DNA of 64,000 nucleotides, taken from positions 34,383 through 98,382 of the IMG/VR virus record IMGVR_UViG_3300005537_000022; one strand, 5' to 3'. Position 1 is the first letter of the stretch. Each line of letters opens with the position of its first letter. This DNA is from a virus. The notes beneath the pieces are model-generated. The model saw only the letters and a program-made list of their open reading frames with translations. It was not told the DNA's origin and made no database searches. Shown here one piece after another: positions 31,286 through 38,397 of this stretch. Position numbers and translations under genes: made by a program.

Positions 31286-31510
31286 TCAGTTCCGCAGGCT
31301 GGCGGCGCGGGCCTCGTCCGGGGTGCCCCGCCCGTCGAATCCGCGCTTCTCGAAGCCCAGGGCCCGGCCGGTCGCGGGGTCCGTCCGGGACATGACCGGG
31401 GCGCCGTTTCCGTCCGTCAGGCCGAAGTCGCCTGGTGCCGCCTCCACCTGGACCTTCTTCCGCAGGCCGAGCGCCTTCATGAGCTTGCCGGGGCTCTCGC
31501 GGATCGGCAT
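31286..31510 (-). CDS. Small hypothetical protein
   Basis: 74 residues from ATG 31510 with a GGAAGGAG site. PIRESPGKLMKALGLRKKVQ, GDFGLTDGNGAPVMSR and KRGFDGRGTPDEARAASLR. It lies directly downstream of the repeat cluster. No family recognised. Confidence 0.55.
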   Translation of the reverse strand: MPIRESPGKLMKALGLRKKVQVEAAPGDFGLTDGNGAPVMSRTDPATGRALGFEKRGFDGRGTPDEARAASLRN

Positions 31511-31553
31511 GTTCCCCACTCTCCTTCCCTGATTGGTTACTGTGCGTGATTTC

Positions 31554-31699
31554 GACGGGGTGTCCAGGGTGTCCAGAACGGACAGTCCAGGGTGTCCAGA
31601 ACGGTGTCCAGAACGGGTGTCCTCGCGCCCGCGCGCGCACGCCTGCGCGCGTAGGGGGGCGCAGGCGGCCTCCCGGCTGGACACCCTGGACACCCCGTC
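31554..31699. repeat. Repeat cluster beside TraB-like gene: candidate clt or origin
   Basis: Four exact GGTGTCCAG copies start at 31559, 31568, 31591 and 31603, with partial copies at 31582 and 31616; two inverted copies CTGGACACC lie at 31677 and 31686. The outer parts form a perfect 23-bp inverted repeat (31554-31576 with 31677-31699) that flanks a GC-rich core. The block ends 11 bases from the TraB-like stop codon. Streptomyces TraB proteins recognise 8-bp direct repeats in a clt locus, and clt can lie next to traB. An iteron origin is the main alternative. Confidence 0.6.
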
Positions 31700-31710
31700 A
31701 CTCAGCGTGG

Positions 31711-33825
31711 TCACTGTGCGGAGTGGACGAGGGTCAGCAGGGCGGCGTCGCCCTCGGCGACCGCCCCCAGCTCGGCGTGGACCGACCGGCCCGGGACCGG
31801 GCGCCACACGCCGTCATCCACCCTGGTCACGGCGCCCCGGTCGGCCAGCCGGGACAAGGTGTCCGACACCCATGACGGGGACATGCCCGACGCCTCGATG
31901 AGTTCCCGGCGGGAGATCCCGGCGGGGCCCGCTGCGGCGAGCGCGTCGCAGAACGCCTTGCGCCTGGCGGCCTTGCCCGCGCTGGCGCGGGCCGCCGCCC
32001 CGGGGGCGGGGGCGATGTCGTCGCCCTCGGTCTCGGCAGCGATCCGGGCCGCCACCGCGGCGCCGTCCTCGTCCTGGCCGCCGGCGGGGGGAGGGACGGC
32101 TGCCGCCGGCGCGTAACCGGGGCCGTGTTCCGTTTCGCCCGGGTCGCCGAACATCTCGACGGCAGCCGCGTACTGCGGCGAGACCGGGCGGAACGCCGGG
32201 TCGGTCCGCAGGTGCCTGCGGTCCCACCACTCCTGCCACGTGAGGCTCCCGAAGCCGCTCGGCTCGCCCCCGCAGAACAGGAGCAGGCGGGGGCGCTTCA
32301 CCGTGCGGGCGTTCTCCGCGCACACCCGTTCGAGCAGCGAGTGCGGCACGTGCGGGGCGCGGAGCTTCTCCGGCCTGGCACGCGGGCCGAGCTTCATCAG
32401 GAACTCGCCCTTCTCCTCCAGCCTGGAGGCGTCGCTGCGGGCGTCGCCGAGCGCGTACGACCCGTGGTCGGCGTGCTCGACCGCGTAGCAGGCCCGCAGC
32501 GGCAGGTTCATCCGCGTCTGCTCCGTCCTGACGCTCTCCTCCAGGGCGCCGTACTGGGTGTAGACCTCGAAGTACTCCTCCAGGCCCGATCCCTGGCTGG
32601 CGCCGATGGCCAGCAGCCGGGCGCACTCGGAGTCGCCCGCGGTCACCGACGTGAGCGGGTTGGCCTCGTCGATGAGGACGTGGATCGCGGGCGTGCGCGG
32701 GTCGGCCAGGGCCTGCTCCTGGCCGGTGTCCCAGTCGCGGGCGCGGGCGGCGATCTCGGCGCACAGCATCCGCAGGCAGGCGCGGGCCTCGTCCAGGTCC
32801 GTGATCACCCAGTCGACCGCGGCGGACTTGAGCAGGGGCCGGGCGCTGCGCTTCTTCAGGTCGATGACGATCTGCCGGCTGTCGGGGCAGCCGGAGAGCT
32901 GGACGACGCGCAGCGCCAGGTGGTTCGACTTCCCGGACCTCGTCTTGCCGTTGACGAACGCATTCGTGCGCTGCGGCACGCGGACCAGCTCCCCGGTCTC
33001 GGACATGCCGAGGACCGCGTCCTCGTGCACGGAGCGGGGGGCGAGCGACGGGTCCCACTCGATGACCTCGCGCAGCGGGTTCTCCCGCTTCATGAACACG
33101 TCGGCCTGGCTGGGGTTGCCCTTGACGGGCTCCACGCGGACCATGCCGATGTCCGAGTGGCCCTGGAGCGCGGACTCGATCAGGTGCACGGCGTCCTTCA
33201 CGCTGTGGAACGACTGGCGGCCGGGCACGAGCTGGACGCGCAGCCGCACCTGGGACGGCTTCTCCTCGGCGGCGATGACCCGGGAACCGCCCACTCCCCA
33301 CGCGGGGGCGTGGGCGGCCCACCATGCCTGCCAGCCGGCCAGGAGCCTTTCCCGGTCCTTGGTGCCGCGGACCCGGTGATGCTGCCACCAGAAATATCCC
33401 CACGCGCCGGACAGGACGGCGAGGGAGCCGGCCAGGCCGGGGCCCGCGCCCGACACGGGGCCGAGCAGCGAGGCGGCGGACAGCCACCCGCAGCCCGCGA
33501 CGGCCGACAGCCGGGCGTACCACACCTCGGGCATGCGGGGCGTCCCGTCCTTCCGCGTCCACTTGTGGGGCGCGAACCACCATACGGCCGCGGTCAGGGC
33601 CGCCCCGGCGTAGGCGGCGTCCGAGCCGGTCCCGTTCGCGTGCATGATCTCCGCCGCCGTCCACGCGACGGCCGGGACCGCGACGGGCACGGAGATGTCG
33701 CGGCGGCGCCGCGCCGCCCGGATGATCCGGGCCGGGAGCGCCTCGGACTGCCGCCTCGGCTGCGGCATGCCGGGCACGTGCACGGGCGCGTGGTCCGGGC
33801 GGGGCTCGACTTCGGTGCCGGGCAC
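31711..33825 (-). CDS. FtsK/SpoIIIE-type DNA translocase, conjugal TraB-like
   Basis: 704 residues from GTG 33825. The N-terminus has three probable membrane segments at about 45-150 (VPVAVPAVAWTAAEIMHANG; AALTAAVWWFAPHKW; LAGSLAVLSGAWGYFWW). The ATPase core has Walker A GKTRSGKSNHLALRV at about 300, QIVIDLKKRSARPLL, and Walker B IHVLIDEANPL at about 395, then LLAIGASQGSGLEEYFEVYT. The C-terminus has a winged helix (GISRRELIEASGMSPSWVSD) in the position of the FtsK gamma or TraB DNA-recognition domain. By family knowledge this forms a hexameric dsDNA pump in mycelial conjugation. It lies upstream of membrane and Wbl genes in the same operon. Confidence 0.85.
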   Translation of the reverse strand: MPGTEVEPRPDHAPVHVPGMPQPRRQSEALPARIIRAARRRRDISVPVAVPAVAWTAAEIMHANGTGSDAAYAGAALTAAVWWFAPHKWTRKDGTPRMPEVWYARLSAVAGCGWLSAASLLGPVSGAGPGLAGSLAVLSGAWGYFWWQHHRVRGTKDRERLLAGWQAWWAAHAPAWGVGGSRVIAAEEKPSQVRLRVQLVPGRQSFHSVKDAVHLIESALQGHSDIGMVRVEPVKGNPSQADVFMKRENPLREVIEWDPSLAPRSVHEDAVLGMSETGELVRVPQRTNAFVNGKTRSGKSNHLALRVVQLSGCPDSRQIVIDLKKRSARPLLKSAAVDWVITDLDEARACLRMLCAEIAARARDWDTGQEQALADPRTPAIHVLIDEANPLTSVTAGDSECARLLAIGASQGSGLEEYFEVYTQYGALEESVRTEQTRMNLPLRACYAVEHADHGSYALGDARSDASRLEEKGEFLMKLGPRARPEKLRAPHVPHSLLERVCAENARTVKRPRLLLFCGGEPSGFGSLTWQEWWDRRHLRTDPAFRPVSPQYAAAVEMFGDPGETEHGPGYAPAAAVPPPAGGQDEDGAAVAARIAAETEGDDIAPAPGAAARASAGKAARRKAFCDALAAAGPAGISRRELIEASGMSPSWVSDTLSRLADRGAVTRVDDGVWRPVPGRSVHAELGAVAEGDAALLTLVHSAQ

Positions 33826-33827
33826 GG

Positions 33828-34793
33828 TCAGCGGCCCGCCGTCTCGGCGAGCTGGTCGTGGTGGGGCATCCGCCGGCCCGCGGCCATGGACTCCTCGACG
33901 CTGGCCTTCAGCAGGGCGGCGAGGGCGGCATCGGATTCGGCGAACGCGGACGCCGCCGCGTTCAGGTGCGAGGCGCCCATGGCTATGGGCTCGCTCACGT
34001 CATGGCCGTAGTGCTGGTCCGGCTCGGACAGGGCGCGGGCCATCGACAGGGCCATGGCGGCGGCGCGGCGGCAGATGGCGATCAGCGCGATCATGGCGCG
34101 GCGCTTGGCCTTGATGTTGCCGGCCAGCGCGTAGGCGCGGACGCGGCTCATTCCCTCGACTGCCTGCTCGACTCCGGGTACCGCCTCGGCGGCTGCTGGC
34201 GTGGTCACGGTGTTCCCTTCAGGGACGGGCGTTCCGGTAGGTCCCGGCGCGGGGCGGGGCGGGAGCGGGGGGCCGCCTCCGTCCCGCGCCGGGGGCTCTG
34301 GCGGCTGCGGGGGGTCCTGGGGGAGTGCGGGGTCCCGGGGGGTGCCGGGGCGTTCTGGGTCCGGCAGAGGGCTGGCCGGCGGCGCGGCCCCGCCGCCGCC
34401 GGGGCTGGCGCCGGCCGGGGAGTCCCGGCGGGGACGCTCGTCCCCGAGCCGGATGACCCGTCCGCGGACGGTGCCGCCCCGCGGGCGGGGGCCGAGCGGT
34501 TCCGGGGACTGCGGGCCGCCGCCCGCCGTTCCGCGGTCCCGTCCGCGCGCCCGCGCGGCGGCCTCCTGCTCTTCGAGCCTGTGCTTGTGCCGGGCCGCGT
34601 CGCGGAGCAGGCTGTTGTAGTGCTTCGCGGTCTCCAGCCGCAGGGCGCGCCGGTGAGCCAGCCAGCCGGAGAGGGGACCGCCCCGCTTCTTCCCGCCCTC
34701 GCCCCGGTGCCGCACGCGGAGCCGGGCCACGAACAAGCCCGGCACGCCGATGAGGACCAGCGCCAGGACGACATCTGCGCCGTGCACGTGCAC
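33828..34793 (-). CDS. Single-membrane-segment, proline-rich protein of transfer module
   Basis: 321 residues. An N-terminal membrane segment (VVLALVLIGVPGLFVARLRV) is followed by a basic coiled region, a long Pro/Gly/Arg disordered part (about 85-200) and a helical C-terminus (VRAYALAGNIKAKRRAMIAL; AAMALSMARALSE; FAESDAALAALLKASVEESM). It ends two bases before TraB. Composition fits a scaffold or spread-type partner of TraB. Inferred from context. Confidence 0.6.
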   Translation of the reverse strand: MHVHGADVVLALVLIGVPGLFVARLRVRHRGEGGKKRGGPLSGWLAHRRALRLETAKHYNSLLRDAARHKHRLEEQEAAARARGRDRGTAGGGPQSPEPLGPRPRGGTVRGRVIRLGDERPRRDSPAGASPGGGGAAPPASPLPDPERPGTPRDPALPQDPPQPPEPPARDGGGPPLPPRPAPGPTGTPVPEGNTVTTPAAAEAVPGVEQAVEGMSRVRAYALAGNIKAKRRAMIALIAICRRAAAMALSMARALSEPDQHYGHDVSEPIAMGASHLNAAASAFAESDAALAALLKASVEESMAAGRRMPHHDQLAETAGR

Positions 34794-34797
34794 CGCA

Positions 34798-35250
34798 TCA
34801 TCCGCCTATCCACTGCGACACCTGCGCAGCCCACTGCTGCACGGGGAACACGGTCAGCACGCCGTGCAGGTGGCCGCCGCTCAGCGCCGCCGCGAAGGGA
34901 AGCGCCAGCGCGAACCAGGCGACCCTGGGCCCGGGTTCCAGCCACGCGCCGAGGACCGCCGCGAGGAACAGCGTGAAGCCGCTGATGACGACGATCTCGT
35001 GCCCGGTGCCCGTGCGGACGGGGCCCGCCATCGACACCAGGCTGGCCTCCCAGCCGGTCAGGATGCCGCCGAGGGGCGACACGACGACCGCCGCGCCGCC
35101 GGTGAACATGCCGAAGATCAGCAGCCGGTACGCCCACGGGTGCAGGCGGGGCGGCAGGTTCCCGCCGTGGCGTCCCGCGAACCATAGCAGCGCGATTACC
35201 GCGCCGAGGAGGATGACGCCGAACGAGGACCCGGCGATGGCGGCCGTCAT
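34798..35250 (-). CDS. Four-helix membrane protein of transfer module
   Basis: 150 residues from ATG 35250, overlapping the Wbl stop. Four hydrophobic segments: FGVILLGAVIALLWFAG, LLIFGMFTGGAAVVVSPLGG, EIVVISGFTLFLAAVLGAWL and VAWFALALPFAAALSGGHLH. Small multi-pass proteins next to traB are often spread proteins (Spd) in actinobacterial elements. Direct family match not established. Confidence 0.6.
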   Translation of the reverse strand: MTAAIAGSSFGVILLGAVIALLWFAGRHGGNLPPRLHPWAYRLLIFGMFTGGAAVVVSPLGGILTGWEASLVSMAGPVRTGTGHEIVVISGFTLFLAAVLGAWLEPGPRVAWFALALPFAAALSGGHLHGVLTVFPVQQWAAQVSQWIGG

Positions 35251-35561
35251 GCCGCCAGCCCGTTCCGCCCGGAGTTCCGCCCGGCGATGATCGCGCGCCG
35301 TTCCCGTTCGGTCGTGCCGCCCCACACGCCCCACAGCTCGCCGGCGTCCAGCGCGTGCTCGAGGCAGGCGCCCCGGACGGGGCAGGCGGCGCAGACGCGG
35401 AGGGCGGGGGCGGCAGACTGGCCGGGGTCCGGGTAGAACAGGGCCGGGTCGGTCTCGGCGCACAGCGCGCCGTCCTGCCAGGGGGGCTCTCCCGGCTGGT
35501 CCCAGCCGGGAACCGGGGGCTGCCAGGCCAGGACCTGGATGACGCGGGGATTCGCGGTCAC
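35247..35561 (-). CDS. WhiB-like [4Fe-4S] protein (first of tandem pair)
   Basis: 104 residues from GTG 35561 (overlap with the next Wbl stop). Cys pattern: GALCAETDPALFYPDPGQ, then RVCAACPVRGACLEHAL, giving four cluster Cys with CxxC, followed by the G-V-W-G-G turn (ELWGVWGGTTERERRAI) and a basic end. The family uses the cluster and the turn to bind the principal sigma factor. Phage-encoded Wbl proteins are known to repress host wbl genes. It lies in an operon with membrane and TraB genes. Confidence 0.85.
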   Translation of the reverse strand: MTANPRVIQVLAWQPPVPGWDQPGEPPWQDGALCAETDPALFYPDPGQSAAPALRVCAACPVRGACLEHALDAGELWGVWGGTTERERRAIIAGRNSGRNGLAA

Positions 35562-35824
35562 GCCGCGCTCCTTTCCCGGCGCAGCACGGTGGCCCGCTCG
35601 CGGGCGGTCAGGCCGCCGAACACGCCGTGCCCGATCCGGTTCGCGAGCGCGAACCGAAGGCACTCGGGGCGCACCGTGCAGCCGGCGCACCAGGTGATCG
35701 CCTTGCGTGCCTGCGCCTTGAACGCCCGGGTGTCCGGGCGGGCGGCCGGGAAGAAGATCTCCGGGTCGGCGGTGCGGCAGGCGGCGAGCGCCGTCCAGTC
35801 ACGGACGGGAAACGGGGCGGTCAC
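35558..35824 (-). CDS. WhiB-like protein (second of tandem pair)
   Basis: 88 residues from GTG 35824. DWTALAACRTADPEIFFPAA, then AITWCAGCTVRPECLRFALA and HGVFGGLTARERATVL: the four Cys and a GVFGG turn instead of GVWGG. The Trp-to-Phe change is common in Wbl subclasses. It is coupled by GTGA overlaps on both sides, so the two Wbl proteins are made together. Confidence 0.85.
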   Translation of the reverse strand: MTAPFPVRDWTALAACRTADPEIFFPAARPDTRAFKAQARKAITWCAGCTVRPECLRFALANRIGHGVFGGLTARERATVLRRERSAA

Positions 35825-35973
35825 GACGGGTCCTCCTCTTCGTCTTCGGGCCACATGACGCGGCGGAGCGCGTCGCCGAACTCCTGGGCGGCCCCCGCGT
35901 CCTTCGCGCCGATCTTGCGGACCGTGTCCCACAAGGGGTTAAGGTCCGTTTCGGTGTAGGTCCGGATGCTCAC
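35821..35973 (-). CDS. 50-residue acidic protein
   Basis: GTG 35973, overlapping the 32-codon gene upstream and the Wbl gene downstream by four bases. SIRTYTETDLNPLWDTVRKI, KDAGAAQEFGDALRRVMWPE, ending EDEEEDPS. Helical, with acidic tail. Unknown function; coupling supports reality. Confidence 0.55.
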   Translation of the reverse strand: MSIRTYTETDLNPLWDTVRKIGAKDAGAAQEFGDALRRVMWPEDEEEDPS

Positions 35974-36068
35974 CGCTCCGGCCTCACCGGCTGGGACGGG
36001 ACGCCGCAGTGCTCGGGGGCGGTGCCCATGGCACCGCAGGCGCAGGTGTAGACGGGCTGGTCCCTCAC
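35970..36068 (-). CDS. 32-residue Cys-containing micro-protein
   Basis: GTG 36068 to TGA 35970: MRDQPVYTCACGAMGT, then PEHCGVPSQPVRPER. It overlaps the upstream stop and the downstream start by four bases each (GTGA twice), so it sits in a translationally coupled string. A CxC...C pattern might bind metal. Too short for standard prediction. Confidence 0.5.
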   Translation of the reverse strand: MRDQPVYTCACGAMGTAPEHCGVPSQPVRPER

Positions 36069-36370
36069 GGCGCACCGCCGTCAAGGGCCGCCCGCGGGAC
36101 CGGGACCACCGGGCCGGCCAGGTCACGGCACCGCTCCGGGGTCACGCCCTGCTCTTCGAGCACGGCCATCGCGCCGGCCAGCTCGGCGAGCAGCATGTCC
36201 CCCGGGTGCGCGCCGTCGCGGATGCCCTGCGCGGTGAAGCCGGCGGCGGTGAACACCATCGCGCTGTCCCGGGCCGCCTCCGGGTCAGCGAAGCCGGGAC
36301 GGGGCCAGGTGTGGCAGCGGGCAGGCTCCCCGCCCGCCGCGCGGGGAGGGGACTCAACGGTTATTGTCAT
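36065..36370 (-). CDS. Hypothetical protein, first gene of transfer operon
   Basis: 101 residues. TITVESPPRAAGGEPARCHT, then helices DSAMVFTAAGFTAQGIRDGA, HPGDMLLAELAGAMAVLEEQ and a basic/proline end. Coupled to the 32-codon gene. No known family. Confidence 0.55.
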   Translation of the reverse strand: MTITVESPPRAAGGEPARCHTWPRPGFADPEAARDSAMVFTAAGFTAQGIRDGAHPGDMLLAELAGAMAVLEEQGVTPERCRDLAGPVVPVPRAALDGGAP

Positions 36371-36455
36371 CAGTCAAGCGCTCCGATCGGTTCTGCGGTT
36401 GGGGTGCCAGGCCCGTCGCGGTGGTTGAGTCACCTGCGGCGGGCCGTCCTGTTTT

Positions 36456-36689
36456 TCAGGCTGCCGGCTTGAGCCTTGCGAGCAGGGCGAGCGCGTCGGC
36501 TTCCCTGACGCGCCGCTGGCCGCCGGGCGTGCGGGAAACCGGAAGGTGCCCCGCCTTGTCCCAGTCGCGAAGAGTGCTGGCGGGGACGGGGTAGAGCCCG
36601 GCTTCCACGAAGAGGGCCGAGACCTCGTGCGGCCTCAGCCACTTCTCTGGTGCTCGTTGCGGTGCTTCCAACGCTGTTGTCCGTCTCAT
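36456..36689 (-). CDS. Excisionase / MerR-like HTH protein
   Basis: From ATG 36689 about 77 residues; GTG 36725 would add 12. The core KWLRPHEVSALFVEAGLYPV then PASTLRDWDKAGHLPVSR and TPGGQRRVREADALALLARL is the HTH of Xis/BldC-type proteins with the R-x-P-G-G-x-R-R wing. I favour ATG 36689, as a sigma70-like promoter TTGACT-N17-TAGTCT (36754-36726) gives a leader with GGAAGA. It is divergent from the GntR gene. It may direct excision or bind transfer DNA. Confidence 0.7.
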   Translation of the reverse strand: MRRTTALEAPQRAPEKWLRPHEVSALFVEAGLYPVPASTLRDWDKAGHLPVSRTPGGQRRVREADALALLARLKPAA

Positions 36690-36725
36690 GGTCGGTGGGT
36701 CTTCCGGTGGTTCCGTTGCTTGCAC

Positions 36726-36797
36726 TAGACTAAGGCGTCAATCCAGTGCAGTCAAGGAGGCTTTCACTAGTGCAGGCAGCTCAACTAGCCTTGGCAG
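36726..36797. promoter_or_regulatory. Divergent promoter and operators for Xis-like and GntR genes
   Basis: Minus promoter TTGACT-N17-TAGTCT ends near 36726. Plus promoter TTCACT-N17-TAGCCT (36786-36791) lies six bases before GTG 36798, so that mRNA may be leaderless. Half-sites CACTAG (36724), CCAGTGCAG (36743), and the palindrome CACTAGTGCAG (36766) are placed so that a GntR dimer could cover both promoters. Autoregulation is inferred. Confidence 0.55.
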
Positions 36798-37265
36798 GTG
36801 CCAGTGCCCGACTATTCAGACCCGACCCCGGCCCGCAAGCAGATCGCCGACGACCTGCGGGCGCGGATTCGAGCGGGCGAATTCGCGCCCGGCAGCCGGC
36901 TTCCGTCGAACATCGCGCTGTCGGAGCAGTACGGGGTCGCGACCGAAACGGTCCGGGCGGCGCTCGAAGAACTGCGCGCCGAGGGCGTCGTGGCCACGCA
37001 GTCGACGCGCGGCACCTACGTGACGACCAGGCCGGCTGATGGCGTGCAGCCTGATCTCAGGGCGGTCGGCGAGCAGGTGGCAGAGCTTCGGCAGGAAGTC
37101 CGCGAACTTGCGGAACGCGCCGATTCCGGCGAGCTGCTCGCGAGGATCGGCCGGATCGAGGCCATCCTCGTCGGCCTCCACAGGAGGCTTGGCTTCCCGG
37201 ACCCGTACGACGGCGGCCAGGACGGCACGGAGGAAGCGGCCGCGCAGGGGAACCCGGAGCGGTAA
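36798..37265 (+). CDS. GntR-family transcriptional regulator
   Basis: 155 residues from GTG 36798. Winged-helix GntR domain at 1-75: DPTPARKQIADDLRARIRAG, EFAPGSRLPSNIALSEQYGV, ATETVRAALEELRAEGVVAT and STRGTYVTTR. The C-terminal part is a coiled coil (VGEQVAELRQEVRELAERAD) rather than a ligand domain. Such short GntR (KorSA/TraR-like) repressors control transfer and replication genes on Streptomyces elements, matching the context between tra-like and rep-like genes. Confidence 0.85.
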   Translation: MPVPDYSDPTPARKQIADDLRARIRAGEFAPGSRLPSNIALSEQYGVATETVRAALEELRAEGVVATQSTRGTYVTTRPADGVQPDLRAVGEQVAELRQEVRELAERADSGELLARIGRIEAILVGLHRRLGFPDPYDGGQDGTEEAAAQGNPER

Positions 37266-37296
37266 CGCCGGAATAGCGGGCCTCGCGGAAATAAGT

Positions 37297-37400
37297 ACCC
37301 CCGGGTGATTCGTGGTCGCCCGGGGGGTTTACCGCCGATCAAGTTCCCTTACCCAGAGGATCGACTTGCCCAATTCTAGGGGCACGCCTTCGGCGTGCCC
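37297..37400 (+). terminator. Two hairpins in the rep leader
   Basis: ACCCCCGGG / CCCGGGGGGT (37297-37305 with 37319-37328, then TTT) looks like the GntR terminator. A second perfect 9-bp stem GGGCACGCC-TTC-GGCGTGCCC is at 37380-37400. The stretch 37266-37464 has no gene; the second hairpin could end a countertranscript or attenuate the initiator gene. Confidence 0.5.
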
Positions 37401-37464
37401 TCCCGAAATCCCATTTCGTCGCGCGCCGGCAACGGCGGCATTACCCGTGGGAGCCTCCAACGCG

Positions 37465-38397
37465 ATGTCAGCACTCCGGCTGTACTCCTCCAGGGTGCCG
37501 CCGCTTTCCATGTGCGCGCTCGCCTATATGGCGCTCGTCTCCATCGACAAGGATGCTGAGCCGTGGTACCAGGCGGGGGCCGAGCTGCTCGCCGTCATGG
37601 CACTCGGCCGCGACCCGCTAGCCGAGACCGGCGACGCGAAGGCGGACGCCAGGGCGCGGAAGGCGATGGAAGTCGCTTGCGAGCGCGCACTACGGCCGCT
37701 GTTCGCCACGGGTGCGATCACGACCGCCAAGCGCTCATCGGGGCATCTGCGGGGGTCGCACCACGCGAAGTACCGGCTGTGGCTGGACGCGCCCGCACCC
37801 GACGAGGCGCGCGACCCGCGCAACCGCGCGGCGCGGGGAGCGCCCTACGGAAACCGTGGTGTGCAGAACCCGGGCGAGACGGAGGCCGGGAACCCCGCCG
37901 ATGACGGCGTGCCCTACGGAAACCGTAGGGCACCCGAGGATGGCACCCTACGGAAACCGTGCCCGCACCCTACGGAAAGCGTTACAGCGCCCTACGGAAT
38001 CCGTAGGGCTAAGGAGTACGAGGAAGAAGAGGAGCGAATAGAAAACCTAGAGGAACATCCGCCTCTCTCGTCGGACCCGGTACCGGTACGCGCACGCGAG
38101 GCATCCGACGACCGGAATCATGTGACCTCAGTTCGGGTGATCGAGTCGCCGCTGCTCGCCGTCGTCCAGACCGAGGAGACCGGGGAGGACGCCCGGTGCC
38201 GGTACGACAGGTGCCTTACGCCACCCCAGCCCATTGAGGGCGACGGCCATCACGCCCGCTGCCGTCTCCTCGCGTCCGTCAAGGCCAAGGGCAAGCAGTC
38301 CCCGGCGGCGTCACGAGCCGGGCAGCGCCAGGACCACCGGGCCGGTGCAGGCAGCACCGGCCCGGGACTAACCGAACCCAGTCAGGAGACAGCATGA
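37465..38397 (+). CDS. Replication-initiator-like protein with intragenic iterons
   Basis: 310 residues from ATG 37465 (GGGAG ten bases before); the longer frame is less likely. Residues 1-110 look like a winged helix (SALRLYSSRVPPLSMCALAY; MALVSIDKDAEPWYQAGAEL; ERALRPLFATGAITTAKRSS then HHAKYRLWL). The middle is disordered with repeated PYGNR/PYGIR, encoded by five DNA iterons. The C-terminus has CRYDRCLTPPQPIEGDGHHA then CRLLASVKAKGK. The layout copies lambda O: N-terminal DNA binding, ori inside the gene, C-terminal partner domain. Family match not proven. Confidence 0.6.
   Translation: MSALRLYSSRVPPLSMCALAYMALVSIDKDAEPWYQAGAELLAVMALGRDPLAETGDAKADARARKAMEVACERALRPLFATGAITTAKRSSGHLRGSHHAKYRLWLDAPAPDEARDPRNRAARGAPYGNRGVQNPGETEAGNPADDGVPYGNRRAPEDGTLRKPCPHPTESVTAPYGIRRAKEYEEEEERIENLEEHPPLSSDPVPVRAREASDDRNHVTSVRVIESPLLAVVQTEETGEDARCRYDRCLTPPQPIEGDGHHARCRLLASVKAKGKQSPAASRAGQRQDHRAGAGSTGPGLTEPSQETA
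37843..38060. repeat. Iteron array inside initiator gene, candidate origin 1
   Basis: Five copies of CCCTACGGAAACCGT or close variants start at 37843, 37912, 37946, 37968 and 37990; copies 2 and 5 extend to full palindromes CCCTACGGAAACCGTAGGGC and CCCTACGGAATCCGTAGGGC. The last three are spaced 22 bases apart, about two helical turns. A purine-rich, relatively AT-rich stretch (38011-38060) follows, as in lambda ori. Confidence 0.65.

Noticed and set aside
31621-31676. GC-rich alternating CG/GC stretch inside the repeat cluster as a CRISPR-like or Z-DNA element
   Set aside because: No spacer-repeat periodicity; it is explained as the core between the two arms of the inverted repeat.
32125-34011. 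628-codon plus-strand frame opposite the TraB-like gene
   Set aside because: Antisense shadow; Walker motifs and membrane segments are on the minus strand.
37843-38009. Iterons considered as a CRISPR array
   Set aside because: Repeats are 15-20 bases with irregular 34-69 or 22 base spacing, lie inside a reading frame and are palindromic; no cas genes.
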